Shown here: one piece after another, positions 13,917 to 24,154 of the stretch
Layout of the letters: each line of letters starts with the position of its first letter
How positions within the stretch are numbered: position 1 is the first letter of the stretch
Assembly: GCA_964576715.1 (NCBI GenBank)
Contig: CAZNWE010000064.1
Location: 1-24,664 of the forward strand
DNA: 24,664 nucleotides
Reading direction: 5' to 3'
From: SLRI01 sp964576715
Lineage (GTDB): Bacteria; Pseudomonadota; Alphaproteobacteria; Geminicoccales; Geminicoccaceae
The notes under the pieces: generated by a model
Databases searched by the model: none
Seen by the model: only the letters and a program-made list of their open reading frames with translations
Told to the model about the DNA's origin: nothing
Program-made: the position numbers and the translations under genes

Positions 13917-14047
13917 CCGTTTGAAAGCGATGCGAGACGGCCGAGCGGCGGTACCGAGCAGGTGCCGGCGTGGCGTCGTGGTGGCTGACGCAGGCTCCGT
14001 AGCGCTGCCCAGCCCGGCCGGCAACCAGGCAGGTGCGATTCCAGACC

Positions 14048-15253
14048 ATGTGGAACAGGCGCTTCGAGGCGCTCGAAGAGTTTCCGTTCCGCCGCCTCGC
14101 GGCGCTGCTCGCCGGCATTGCCCCACCGGCGGATCGGCCCTTGGCCGACCTCTCGATCGGCGAGCCGCAGCACGCGCCGCCGCCGCTGCTCGCGGCGACG
14201 CTGGCCGAGCATGCCGAGCTCTGGAACCGGTACCCGCCGCCCGCGGGCACCCCGGCCTTTCGCCGTGCCGCCGTCGACTGGCTCACCCGGCGCTTCACCC
14301 TGCCCGCCGATTGGCTCGAGCCCGACCGCCACGTGCTGCCGGTCGCCGGCACCAAGGAGGCGCTTTTCCTGATCGCCGCGGTGGCCACCGACCCCGCAGG
14401 CGCCACTGGCCCGACCGCCGGCCGGCCGGCGGTGCTGATGCCCAACCCGCTCTATTCGACCTATCAGGGCGGAGCACTGCTCGCCGGTGCGGAGCCGATA
14501 CTCCTGCCGGCGACCGCCGCCTCGGGCTTCCTGCCGGATCTCGAGACGATCGCCGAGGCGGATCTCGTCCGCACCACCGTCTGCTACCTCTGCAGCCCGG
14601 CCAACCCGCAAGGCGTCGTCGCCGACAAGGCTTATCTGCGCCGGGCATTGAGCCTGGCCAGGAGGTTCGATTTCCTTCTCGTGGTCGACGAATGCTACGC
14701 CGATATCTACGACGCGGCGCCGCCACCGAGCGCGCTCGAGGTGGCGGCCGATCTGGGCGGCGCGCTCGACCATCTGGTCGTCATGCACTCGCTCTCCAAG
14801 CGATCGAGTGCGGCTGGCCTGCGCAGCGGCTTTTGCGCCGGCGATCCGGACCTCTTGGCCTGGTTTCTGCGGCTGCGGGCCTATGGTGCAGCGGTGCAAC
14901 CCCTGCCGGTGATGGCCGCGGCGACGGCGCTCTGGGCCGACGACGCGCATGTCGAGGCGAACCGGCGCCGCTATCGCGAGAAGATCGATCTCGCCGAGGC
15001 GGCGCTCAGCGGCAAGGCCGGCTTCTACCGGCCGCCCGGCGGCTTCTTCCTCTGGCTCGATGTCGGCGACGGGGTTCGGGCCGCGACCGAACTCTGGCGC
15101 CGTTGTCACCTCAAGGCGCTGCCGGGTGCCTATCTCAGTGCCCGGGGGCTGGACGGCGACGACCCCGGGGCGCGCTATCTCCGGGTGGCCCTGGTGCACC
15201 AGCCGGCGGTCCTGAAACCGGCACTCGACAGCCTCGCCAACGTCCTCAGCTGA
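14048..15253 (+). CDS. dapC: PLP aminotransferase, probable succinyldiaminopimelate transaminase (DapC)
   Basis: A class I/II fold-type I aminotransferase of about 401 residues. The N-terminal DLSIGEPQHAPPPLLAATLA and RYPPPAGTPAFRRAAVDWL match the DapC subgroup, which forms N-succinyl-LL-2,6-diaminopimelate from the keto precursor and glutamate on the lysine/peptidoglycan route. Catalytic features are visible: the SPANPQG asparagine, VDECYADIYD, the PLP lysine in HSLSKRSSAAGLRSGF (K251), and the C-terminal substrate arginine in ARYLRVALVH. A GTG at 14033 would add five residues; the ATG at 14048 is preferred because family similarity begins at FEALEEFPFRRLAALLAG, but neither has a strong Shine-Dalgarno sequence. 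It lies 25 bases before ftsK, as in several related genomes. Another PLP aminotransferase substrate cannot be excluded. Confidence 0.82.
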   Translation: MWNRRFEALEEFPFRRLAALLAGIAPPADRPLADLSIGEPQHAPPPLLAATLAEHAELWNRYPPPAGTPAFRRAAVDWLTRRFTLPADWLEPDRHVLPVAGTKEALFLIAAVATDPAGATGPTAGRPAVLMPNPLYSTYQGGALLAGAEPILLPATAASGFLPDLETIAEADLVRTTVCYLCSPANPQGVVADKAYLRRALSLARRFDFLLVVDECYADIYDAAPPPSALEVAADLGGALDHLVVMHSLSKRSSAAGLRSGFCAGDPDLLAWFLRLRAYGAAVQPLPVMAAATALWADDAHVEANRRRYREKIDLAEAALSGKAGFYRPPGGFFLWLDVGDGVRAATELWRRCHLKALPGAYLSARGLDGDDPGARYLRVALVHQPAVLKPALDSLANVLS

Positions 15254-15278
15254 TCTCGCGACCGCGGAGAGCCCGAGC

Positions 15279-17876
15279 ATGGCCACATCCTACTTCGATA
15301 CCGACGACCGCAACGCCGTGGCCGAGTGGATGCGCGGCTTTGGGCGGCGCGTCCTGGGCCTCGCCCTGCTGGCGGCAGCGGCCTTCTGCGGGCTGGCGCT
15401 GCTCGGCTTCGATCCGGCCGACCCGTCGTTCAATCGTGCGACCAATGCCGCGGTGAGCAATCCGGCCGGCAGTGCCGGGGCCATCGCTGCCGACCTGCTG
15501 CTGCAGACCTTCGGTTGGGCCAGCTGGCTGCTGCCGATCGCGGCGTTGTTCTGGGGCGTGCGCATGGCCGCCGATCGGCGGGTCTTCTGGCCCTGGCTGC
15601 CGCTGGTCGCCCTGCCGCTGGCCCTGTTGAGCGCCGCGGCGTTTCTCGCCGGCCGGCCCGAGCCGAGCGTCGCGGAGTGGCCGTTCCGCGTCGGTCTCGG
15701 GGGCATCGTCGGCGATTTCGAGCTGCTTTACTTGAGCCAGCATATCGATAGCGGCCTCTATGGCTGGCTGACCGGCCTCGCTGCGATGCTATGCAGCGTC
15801 GCCGCCCTCGGGCTCACCTGGCGGGAGAGCAGCTGGGCGCTCGGCAGGGTCGGCGTCGGCTCGCGCTGGCTGGGCCGGCAGGTCGGCGGGGCGGTGCAGG
15901 CAACCGGCGCCTATTCCGGCCGGCTGTTCGACGACGGCCGGCGTAGCCTGCGCCGCCGTCGCGCGCGGCTCGCCGAGACGCCGGCCGACACCGTGCCCGA
16001 GCCCTCGGGTCCGGACGCTATGCGCCCCGGCCTGTTGCCACGGCTGCTCGCGTGGTTGCCACGGCGCCGCCGAGAACAGGACGAGTATGACAGCAGCGGG
16101 GGCGGCTTCCAGGCGGACCACGAGCCGACGTCACGGCGCGGCCGCCGGCCGGCCAGGGCGGCCGTCGTCGAACCGCGTGATGCGGCCCCGGATGACCGCG
16201 ACCCGGGTGAGCCGGAGCCCCTCGGCTCGGCCGCTGGTCGGCCGCGGCCGGCGCCTGGTCCGGCCGCGGCGAACCGGCCGAAGCGGCTGCCGGGCTCACG
16301 CGCCGAAGAGCTGCCGGTTCAAGGTGATCTGCCGATGAACGCCTTCGTCCTGCCGAGCCTCGACATGCTGGGCAGCCCCCGGTCCGGGGCCAAGACCGGG
16401 ATGACCAAGGTGCAGCTCGACGAGGTCTCCCGCCAGCTCGAGAGCGTCCTCGACGATTTCGGGGTGCGCGGCGAGATCATCGACGCCAAGCCCGGCCCGG
16501 TCGTCACCCTGTTCGAGCTCGAGCCGGCGCCCGGCACCCGGGCGGCGCGGGTGATCAGCCTTGCCGACGACATCGCCCGATCCTTGTGTGCGCTGTCGGT
16601 GCGGGTCGCCGTGGTACCCGGCCGCAATGTCATCGGCATCGAGCTGCCGAACGAGAGCCGCGAGACGGTCTATCTGCGGACGCTGCTCTTGTCGGACACC
16701 TTCGCGCGCAGCGAGGCGCGCCTCGCTCTGGCCCTGGGCAAGGACATCTCGGGCAATTCGATCATCGTCGATCTCGCCCGCATGCCGCATTTGTTGATCG
16801 CCGGCACCACCGGCTCCGGCAAGTCGGTCGCCATCAACGCGATGATCCTGTCGCTGCTCTACCGGCTGACCCCGGAGCAGTGCCGGATCATCATGATCGA
16901 CCCCAAGGTGATCGAGCTCTCGGTCTACGAGGACATCCCGCATCTCCTGGCACCCGTCGTCACCGAGCCGCACAAGGCGGTCGTGGCCCTCAAGTGGGTG
17001 GTTCGGCAGATGGACGAGCGCTACCGGCTGATGTCGCATTTGGGTGTCAGGGACATCTTTGCCTTCAACCGGCGGATCGAGCAGGCGCGCAGCCGGGGCG
17101 AAACCCTGACCCGCCGAGTGCGCGTCGGCTTCGAGGCCGGCTCGGGCCAGCCGATCATCGAGGACCAGCCGATCGACATGACGCCCCTGCCGCTGATCGT
17201 CGTCATCGTCGACGAGGTGGCCGATTTGATGCTGACCGCCGGCAAGGAGATCGAGCATGCCATCCAGCGCCTGTCGCAGAAGGCCCGGGCGGCGGGGGTG
17301 CACCTGATCGTCGCCACCCAGCGCCCCTCGGTCGACGTTTTGACCGGGGTGATCAAGGCCAACCTGCCGTCGCGCATCAGCTTTCGGGTCAGCTCGAAGA
17401 TCGACAGCCGGACCATCCTGGGCGAGCCCGGGGCCGAGCAACTGCTCGGCCAGGGCGACATGCTCTATCTGATGCCGGGCGACCGGATCATGCGCATCCA
17501 CGGGCCGCTCGTCACCGACGGCGAGGTCGAGCGGGTGGTGGCGCATCTCAAGACCCAGGGCGAGCCCGAGTATCACGACGAGGTGACGAGCGAGGGCGGT
17601 GCCCTCGACGCCGGTGGCGGCGACGAGGCACCGCTTGCATCCGAGGCTGCCGGCGACAATGTCTACGACCAGGCGGTGCAGATCGTGGCCCGGGACGGCA
17701 AGGCCTCGACCAGCTATCTGCAGCGCAAGCTCAGCATCGGCTACAACAGCGCCGCCAAGCTGATCGAGCGAATGGAGCAGGACGGACTGATCACCCAGGC
17801 CGACCATGTCGGCCGCCGGCAGGTGCTGATGGGGCGCGGCGGCCTCGACGGCACCGAACGCACCGACGACGATTGA
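15279..17876 (+). CDS. ftsK: DNA translocase FtsK
   Basis: FtsK pumps chromosome ends across the division septum and activates dimer resolution. The 865-residue protein has four hydrophobic segments in the first ~180 residues (for example VLGLALLAAAAFCGLALLGF), then a charged Arg/Pro/Glu-rich linker (about 200-355). The motor follows: LESVLDDFGVRGEIIDAKPG, Walker A GTTGSGKS at 509-516, IIMIDPKVIELSVYEDIPHL, Walker B IVVIVDEVADLML (D645-E646), and HLIVATQRPSVDVLTGVIKA. The C-terminal gamma winged helix (DGKASTSYLQRKLSIGYNSA, then LIERMEQDGLITQ) should read polar KOPS motifs. GGAGAG lies about 8 bases before the ATG. The linker is short compared with E. coli, as is normal in alphaproteobacteria. 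The stop is followed after two bases by a 15-bp tandem repeat array. Confidence 0.98.
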   Translation: MATSYFDTDDRNAVAEWMRGFGRRVLGLALLAAAAFCGLALLGFDPADPSFNRATNAAVSNPAGSAGAIAADLLLQTFGWASWLLPIAALFWGVRMAADRRVFWPWLPLVALPLALLSAAAFLAGRPEPSVAEWPFRVGLGGIVGDFELLYLSQHIDSGLYGWLTGLAAMLCSVAALGLTWRESSWALGRVGVGSRWLGRQVGGAVQATGAYSGRLFDDGRRSLRRRRARLAETPADTVPEPSGPDAMRPGLLPRLLAWLPRRRREQDEYDSSGGGFQADHEPTSRRGRRPARAAVVEPRDAAPDDRDPGEPEPLGSAAGRPRPAPGPAAANRPKRLPGSRAEELPVQGDLPMNAFVLPSLDMLGSPRSGAKTGMTKVQLDEVSRQLESVLDDFGVRGEIIDAKPGPVVTLFELEPAPGTRAARVISLADDIARSLCALSVRVAVVPGRNVIGIELPNESRETVYLRTLLLSDTFARSEARLALALGKDISGNSIIVDLARMPHLLIAGTTGSGKSVAINAMILSLLYRLTPEQCRIIMIDPKVIELSVYEDIPHLLAPVVTEPHKAVVALKWVVRQMDERYRLMSHLGVRDIFAFNRRIEQARSRGETLTRRVRVGFEAGSGQPIIEDQPIDMTPLPLIVVIVDEVADLMLTAGKEIEHAIQRLSQKARAAGVHLIVATQRPSVDVLTGVIKANLPSRISFRVSSKIDSRTILGEPGAEQLLGQGDMLYLMPGDRIMRIHGPLVTDGEVERVVAHLKTQGEPEYHDEVTSEGGALDAGGGDEAPLASEAAGDNVYDQAVQIVARDGKASTSYLQRKLSIGYNSAAKLIERMEQDGLITQADHVGRRQVLMGRGGLDGTERTDDD

Positions 17877-17878
17877 GC

Positions 17879-17938
17879 GGGCGACGACTGGGCGGGCGAC
17901 GACTGGGCGGGCGACGACTGGGCGGGCGACGACTGGGC
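17879..17938. repeat. Four perfect tandem copies of a 15-bp unit between ftsK and lolA
   Basis: The unit GGGCGACGACTGGGC occurs four times without change at 17879-17893, 17894-17908, 17909-17923 and 17924-17938. The array starts two bases after the ftsK stop and ends 27 bases before the lolA ATG, so it would form most of the untranslated spacer. In the lolA frame it would read RRLGG repeats, but this precedes the ATG. Confidence 0.97.
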
Positions 17939-17965
17939 GCGACGGCGCCGGAGCGAGACGGGCGA

Positions 17966-18628
17966 ATGACCTTGAGACCAATGACAGTGCCGGGTCGGCA
18001 GCCGGTGGTCGGGCGGCGACGGCTCATCGTCGGCGCGACGGCGAGCCTGCTGGTCGCCGGGCTCGCCCGGCCGCGGCCCGGCCGGGCGGGGGCCGGCCTG
18101 GTCGCCGATGTCGAACGCTATCTCAACCGGATCAGCACGCTCGAGGCGCGGTTCTCGCAGATCGCGCCCAATGGCGGGCTCGCCACCGGCAAGGTCTATA
18201 TCCAACGGCCCGGCCGGTTGCGGTTCGACTACGACCCGCCGTCGCGCATTCGGCTGATCGCGCCGGGCGACTGGCGATTGATCTTCTACGACGCGTCGAT
18301 CGAGCAGGTGAACGTCATCCCGATCCGGCAAACCCCGCTCGGCATCCTGCTCGACCCCGAGATCAGCCTGTCCGGCGATGTCGAGGTGATCGACGTCGAG
18401 CGTACCGCCGACGAGGTCGCCTTGACGCTGATCCGCAGCGATGCGGCCGATCAGGGCTCGGTGACGCTGGTCTTCGGCGAGCAGCCGCTCGAGCTGCGGC
18501 GCTGGTCGATCGTCGACCCGCAAGGCTTGGTGACCCACATCCTGCTCGAGGCGCTGGAGACCGGCGGCGAGATCGATCCCGAGCGCTTCCGCTGGCGCGA
18601 CCCGACCATATTCGGTCTGCCCGACTGA
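17966..18628 (+). CDS. lolA: Outer-membrane lipoprotein carrier protein LolA
   Basis: LolA carries mature lipoproteins from the inner-membrane LolCDE complex across the periplasm to LolB or its substitute. The 220-residue protein has a signal region with twin arginines (VVGRRRLIVGATASLLVAGL). The typical LolA body follows: VADVERYLNRISTLEARFSQ, GGLATGKVYIQRPGRLRFDY, PPSRIRLIAPGDWRLIFYDA, IRQTPLGILLDPEISLSGDV and FGEQPLELRRWSIVDPQGLV. The ATG at 17966 is the first in frame after the repeat array; ATG 17981 is an alternative and the Shine-Dalgarno sequence is weak for both. Location directly after ftsK is conserved in alphaproteobacteria. It probably depends on ftsK transcription, with the array affecting translation or mRNA stability (inference). 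Confidence 0.93.
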   Translation: MTLRPMTVPGRQPVVGRRRLIVGATASLLVAGLARPRPGRAGAGLVADVERYLNRISTLEARFSQIAPNGGLATGKVYIQRPGRLRFDYDPPSRIRLIAPGDWRLIFYDASIEQVNVIPIRQTPLGILLDPEISLSGDVEVIDVERTADEVALTLIRSDAADQGSVTLVFGEQPLELRRWSIVDPQGLVTHILLEALETGGEIDPERFRWRDPTIFGLPD

Positions 18629-18719
18629 CCGACCCCCGACTGTTAGGCCGCCGGCCACTCTGGCGAGCCAGCCGGGCTCGGGCGAACGATCGCGCAGCCA
18701 CCACCGGCTGCTCGCCGGC

Positions 18720-18752
18720 ACGGCCGAAGACCGCGAGTTGGCCGTTTTTTTT
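18720..18752 (+). terminator. Intrinsic terminator after lolA
   Basis: ACGGCC (18720-18725) pairs with GGCCGT (18740-18745) around a 14-base loop, and eight T follow (18745-18752). It lies ~90 bases past the lolA stop and 75 bases before the next gene. A further hairpin, CCGGC-TGCTC-GCCGG, lies immediately upstream. The stem is short but the T-tract is the longest in the window. Confidence 0.75.
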
Positions 18753-18827
18753 GCCGCCCGCTAAGCGAATCTTAAGGGATCGCCGGCATGATCGGCGGTG
18801 CGGCGACGGTGACAGCGGAGCAAGGCT

Positions 18828-20983
18828 TTGGCGCTGGGCGATCCAGACGGGCGGGAAGGCGGCGACCGGCGACTGCGCCATGTCCTGCTGGCGCCTCTCG
18901 GGCTGGTAATCGGCAGCGTGATGCTCGCCATCGTCTGGGTGTTCGTCGTCGGCGGCGACCTCGAGCTGGTCGCCGGTCAGGGTGCTTGGGCGGCGGCGGT
19001 GCCCGTTTCCTGGCTCGTCGGCATCTTGCTTGCTGCCGCCGGCGGGCTCGGCGCTGTCGTGGTGATGGCGCGCCGGCTGCGCTGCGAGGTCGGCGAGGCT
19101 GCCGGCGTCGATGCCCTGTTCGCAGATGTCGCCCATGCCGGCGCCGACTTCATCTGGCAGACCGATGCGGCCGGCCGGCTGCGGGCGCTGTCCGACGGCT
19201 TCGCGCGGTGCAGCGGTCGTCCTGGCGAAGAGGCGATCGGCCGGACTTGGCTAACGCTTCCCGGCATCGCCGTCAGTGATGCCATGCGCCGCAGCTTGCG
19301 CCTGGCCATGGCCGCCGCGCGCGCCTTTCGCGATGTCGAGATCAGCCTGCCGGGCGTCGACGGCGAGCCTCGTCACATGCGGCTGATCGGCCGGCCGTTC
19401 TTCGGTGCCGAAGGGCGGCTCGCGGGCTATCGGGGTGCCGGCATCGACATCAGCGACGTCGTCGAGACGCGGCAGCGGCTGGCCTTCGTCGATCACCACG
19501 ACAGCCTGACCGGGCTGCTCAACCGCGTCGGCGCGCTCCGGGCCCTGGCCGCCCTGCTCGGCCGCCATCGGCAGACCGATCAGCAGCCGGTCATTCTGGT
19601 CGTCGACATCGACCGCTTTCGCGGCATCAACGAGGCATTCGGTGCGGCCGCCGGAGACCGGGTCATCCAGCAGGTGGCGGAGCGCATCCGGGTTTGCGCG
19701 CGTGACGGCGATGTCCTCGGGCGGCTGTCGGCCGCCGAATTCATGGTGCTCCGGCCGAACCTGTTGCCGTTCGATCCGCTCCTCGAGCTGCTCGGCCGCC
19801 TCGAGCGAACGCTGGACGAGCGGTTCTCGGTGGCCGGGGAAACCTTGAAAGTGTGCTGCAAGATCGGGGTCTACGAGATTGCCGAGGCCGATCGCGAGCC
19901 GGAGATCTGCCTGCGGCGCGCCCAGCTGGCCGTCACCCAGGCGAGGCGGGACGGGCGGGCGACCAGGCTGTTCATGGTCGGCATGGATGTCGAGGCCGAG
20001 ACCACGCGGCGGCTCGAGGAGGATCTGCGCCACGCCGTCGACCATCACCGGCTGACGCTCAGCTATCAGCCGCAACTCGATCTGCGGACCGGCCGCTATT
20101 GCGGGGCTGAAGCGCTGATGCGCTGGCACCATCGCGAACACGGCTTCGTCTCGCCGGCGCGGTTCATCCCGCTGGCCGAGCGGACCGGCGTGGTGATCGA
20201 GCTCAGTCGCTGGGCGCTGCGGCAAGCCTGTCTGGACAGCCGGCAACTGGGCGATCTGCAGCTGTCCGTCAATCTGTCGCCGATCGATCTGGCCGCAGCG
20301 GATTGTGTCGAGCAGGTCATAGCGGTGCTCGAAGCGACGGGTGCCGCTCCCGGCCGCCTCGAGCTCGAGATCACCGAAGGGGTGTTGATCGAGGACACCG
20401 ACGCGACCCTGGATGTGCTGCTGCGGCTCAAGCGACTGGGGGTCAAGATCGCGCTCGATGATTTTGGCACTGGCTATGCGGGCCTCGGCTACCTGCAGGT
20501 CTTTCCGTTCGACAAGCTCAAGATCGACCAGTCGTTCATCCGGCGGGTCACGCGTTCACGCCATGCCGCATCGATCGTCCGCTCGGTCGTGGCCCTCGCT
20601 CACGAACTCGGCCTCACGGTCTGTGCCGAGGGTGTCGAAACCGAAGATCAGCTGCGCCTGTTGCGGGCCGAGGGTTGCGACCTCATCCAGGGCTTTTTCG
20701 CCGGCCAGCCGATGTCGGCGAGCCAGCTGCGCCAGCTGGTCGAGCGTCAGGCGGTGGGTCCCATCGGCGCGGCGGCAGGGGCGACCGGCGTCGCCTCGAC
20801 CAAGCCCGCGGGGCAGCCGACCGCAGCACCGCCGCCCGCCGCGCTCGAGCCACCATCGGCCAGGCAGGACGCGTTCGACGCCGGCGGCACTGGCGGCGAC
20901 GATCGGCAATTGACAGGGGCCGCTGCCGCCGGCACGCCTTGGCTGACCGGCCGGGATCCATTTTCGGGACAAGGAGCTGAAGC

Positions 20984-21008
<25 letters not shown>
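18828..21008 (+). CDS. Membrane PAS/degenerate-GGDEF/EAL protein, probable c-di-GMP phosphodiesterase
   Basis: A 726-residue inner-membrane signalling protein. Two hydrophobic segments (about 18-40, LAPLGLVIGSVMLAIVWVFV; and 53-84) are followed by a PAS-like region (95-215; FIWQTDAAGRLRALSDGFAR). A GGDEF-fold domain (about 225-385) comes next, with DHHDSLTGLLNRVGALRALA and VVDIDRFRGINEAFGAAAGD, but the signature site reads SAAEF (301-305), so cyclase activity is unlikely. The EAL domain (about 400-640) looks complete: E428-A-L, SVNLSP, ELEITEGVLIED, D544-D545-FGTG, KLKIDQSF, CAEGVET, QGFFAGQPM; it should hydrolyse c-di-GMP. The last ~85 residues are a Pro/Ala/Gly-rich tail. Translation starts at TTG 18828, with GGAG 7 bases upstream; no in-frame ATG precedes it. 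The end overlaps the first 25 bases of glmS. Confidence 0.9.
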
Positions 21009-22819
<1,811 letters not shown>

Positions 22820-22884
22820 CCGCCGTTCGGCCCGTCGCCCGGCCTGGCATCTGGCCCCGGCGTCTGGCCCCGGGGGCTGGCGGT

Positions 22885-23423
22885 ATGAAGCTGGCGCGGT
22901 CGGGCGATCTGCGTGGCCTCCCGGGCGTCGGCGGAGCGGCTCGCTCGCCGGCGTGGCGCGAGCCTGGAGCGGTGGTTCGTTCCTGGACACGACAAGGATG
23001 GCCATCCGGCAAGGCCTGGCGATGGCCGGCGACCGCGGGCCGCGCTGCTGCGGCACCCGCCAAAAGCCCCACCGGAGCAGGGCCCACCGGAGCCGGGCCC
23101 GCCGGCGAAGAGCCCGCCCGAGCACGGACCCCGGGTGTGGTTGACGAGGGGCGGTGCGCCGGGCCGCCCGCACTCGATCGGGCGGCCGCCGGCTGGCGGC
23201 CCGACCGAGGCGGCATCGCGCCAACGGACGACGCCCCAGTACCGAAGGGACGCCGGGCGACGGCTGGCAAGCCGAGTTGCTCGCGCCGCGGGACGCCGAT
23301 GCGGCGGACGATGGCGGCATCGCTGGCAGCAGTGCCGATGACGACGAACGCTCGGCGGGCCCGGTCGCCGACCTCGAAGGACTGTTCGATCAGCCTGAAT
23401 TATTCACCTGGGCCGCCTTCTAG
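22885..23423 (+). pseudogene. Possible frame-shifted remnant of a small Pro/Ala-rich protein gene
   Basis: Three plus-strand frames look coding in turn. The frame of 22913 carries LLRHPPKAPPEQGPPEPGPP with an in-frame 15-base repeat. The frame of 22885 then carries DEGRCAGPPALDRAAAGWRP and DRGGIAPTDDAPVPKG. The frame ending at 23423 carries an acidic tail with GDGWQAELLAPRDADAADDG and ADLEGLFDQPELFTWAAF before TAG. Read in this order they suggest one ancestral protein broken by two shifts, near 23128 and 23238. Alternatively, the last ~90 residues are an intact small gene starting at GTG 23154. No family is recognised and no Shine-Dalgarno sequence is seen. It follows glmS by 65 bases. Confidence 0.28.
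23066..23125 (+). repeat. Four imperfect 15-bp units encoding PPE-type pentapeptides
   Basis: Consecutive 15-base units at 23066, 23081, 23096 and 23111 share a GCCC(A/G)CC core. In the frame of 22913 they encode APPEQ, GPPEP, GPPAK and SPPEH. The preserved period of five codons supports former or present coding in this frame. Confidence 0.65.
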
Positions 23424-23521
23424 GCTGGCGGGCGCGACATAAGCCGTTGGGATCGTCTTGGGTTCGGTTGCTGGCACCAAAGGTCATGTCCCTGGACGTG
23501 GTGTAGCTGAGCGTAGCCACC

Positions 23522-23633
23522 AGCGGTACGCCGCTAAGGTCGGGTTGTGACGATCAACCTGAACCGGAGCGACCATGAATGGCCAGCAGTCCATTCATCC
23601 GATCTCCGAAGGAGACAGGGCCAGCAGGCCCTG
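23522..23633 (+). other. Cluster of three perfect stem-loops upstream of the IS256-like fragment
   Basis: AGCGG-TACG-CCGCT at 23522-23535, ATGAATGG-(8)-CCATTCAT at 23575-23598, and CAGGGCC-AGCA-GGCCCTG at 23616-23633 are all perfect. The last ends on the Shine-Dalgarno-like GGAGG preceding an ATG at 23640. The stretch 23424-23639 has no convincing gene. It could be the noncoding end of a mobile element or a structured leader. Confidence 0.4.
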
Positions 23634-24154
23634 GAGGTGATGATCAACGAGACGATGGCCCTGCAGGAGCTTCTGAAGAAGACGGCCGACGCCGACCTGG
23701 TGCTTGAGAGGCTCGGCTCGTGGTGCAGGCGCTTTGGCGCATGGCCGAAGCGGTTGCGGTGCATGGGCTTAGGGTAGCGCCGGATCGGCGGATCGGTGCG
23801 CCCTGGTGGGCGGAGCGCGGCCTTCAGCATCGGCGCGCCGTCGATGATCTGCCGGTGGCGGCGCTTCAGCCGGCGGGCGTCGAGATCATCGCGGGTCCAG
23901 CGCTGGGCTGCCCTGCCGTACCCGGCCATGTGGCTGATCGAAAGCCGGATTTTCTGGCCATGCCGCCGTATGCCGATGACCGCCCGCACCGAGATCTCCG
24001 TGACCTTCGAGTTCGGCCGCATGCGCCTCATGGTGGCGGCGAGGATCGGCCGAACGATCTCCTCGTCGGCGAGATTGCCGGCCCAAGACGTATCCCGGTC
24101 GACTGTCGCCTCTCGCCATGATCGGCCGACCGGCCAATCATCCGACCTTGGCAA
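23534..24154 (-). CDS. Unrecognised minus-strand frame, coding-like only in its first two thirds
   Basis: The frame spans 206 codons from a TTG at 24154. Residues ~25-130 look coding: GC-rich third positions and a balanced composition, with EEIVRPILAATMRRMRPNSK, VTEISVRAVIGIRRHGQKIR and TRDDLDARRLKRRHRQIIDG. The downstream part (below about 23780) lies opposite the IS256-like fragment and is Ser/Arg-rich noise, so any real gene would be truncated there. The product would be small, basic and soluble. I recognise no family and no Shine-Dalgarno sequence. It may be the 5' part of a gene interrupted by the transposase fragment, or a chance open frame. Confidence 0.28.
   Translation of the reverse strand: MPRSDDWPVGRSWREATVDRDTSWAGNLADEEIVRPILAATMRRMRPNSKVTEISVRAVIGIRRHGQKIRLSISHMAGYGRAAQRWTRDDLDARRLKRRHRQIIDGAPMLKAALRPPGRTDPPIRRYPKPMHRNRFGHAPKRLHHEPSLSSTRSASAVFFRSSCRAIVSLIITSRACWPCLLRRSDEWTAGHSWSLRFRLIVTTRP
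23640..23770 (+). pseudogene. Fragment resembling the N-terminus of an IS256-family transposase
   Basis: An ATG at 23640 preceded by GGAGG begins MINETMALQELLKKTADADL, which resembles the N-terminal 'MALxELLxKxxDADxLRE' region of IS256-family transposases. About 25 codons in, the similarity appears to continue in another frame (VVQALWRMAEAVAVHG, comparable with 'VAQxLMEMEVEAxxG'), implying a frameshift near 23710. The original frame ends at 23777, and nothing resembling the catalytic DDE core follows. It is therefore a decayed N-terminal fragment, if the assignment is right. Confidence 0.45.

Noticed and set aside
16296..17981. 561-codon minus-strand frame opposite ftsK
   Set aside because: Antisense of the FtsK motor domain, whose Walker motifs define the true frame.
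23424..23640. tRNA, group II intron or IS110 bridge-RNA end
   Set aside because: Hairpins are present, but no cloverleaf, intron domain V, or IS110 recombinase motif is visible.
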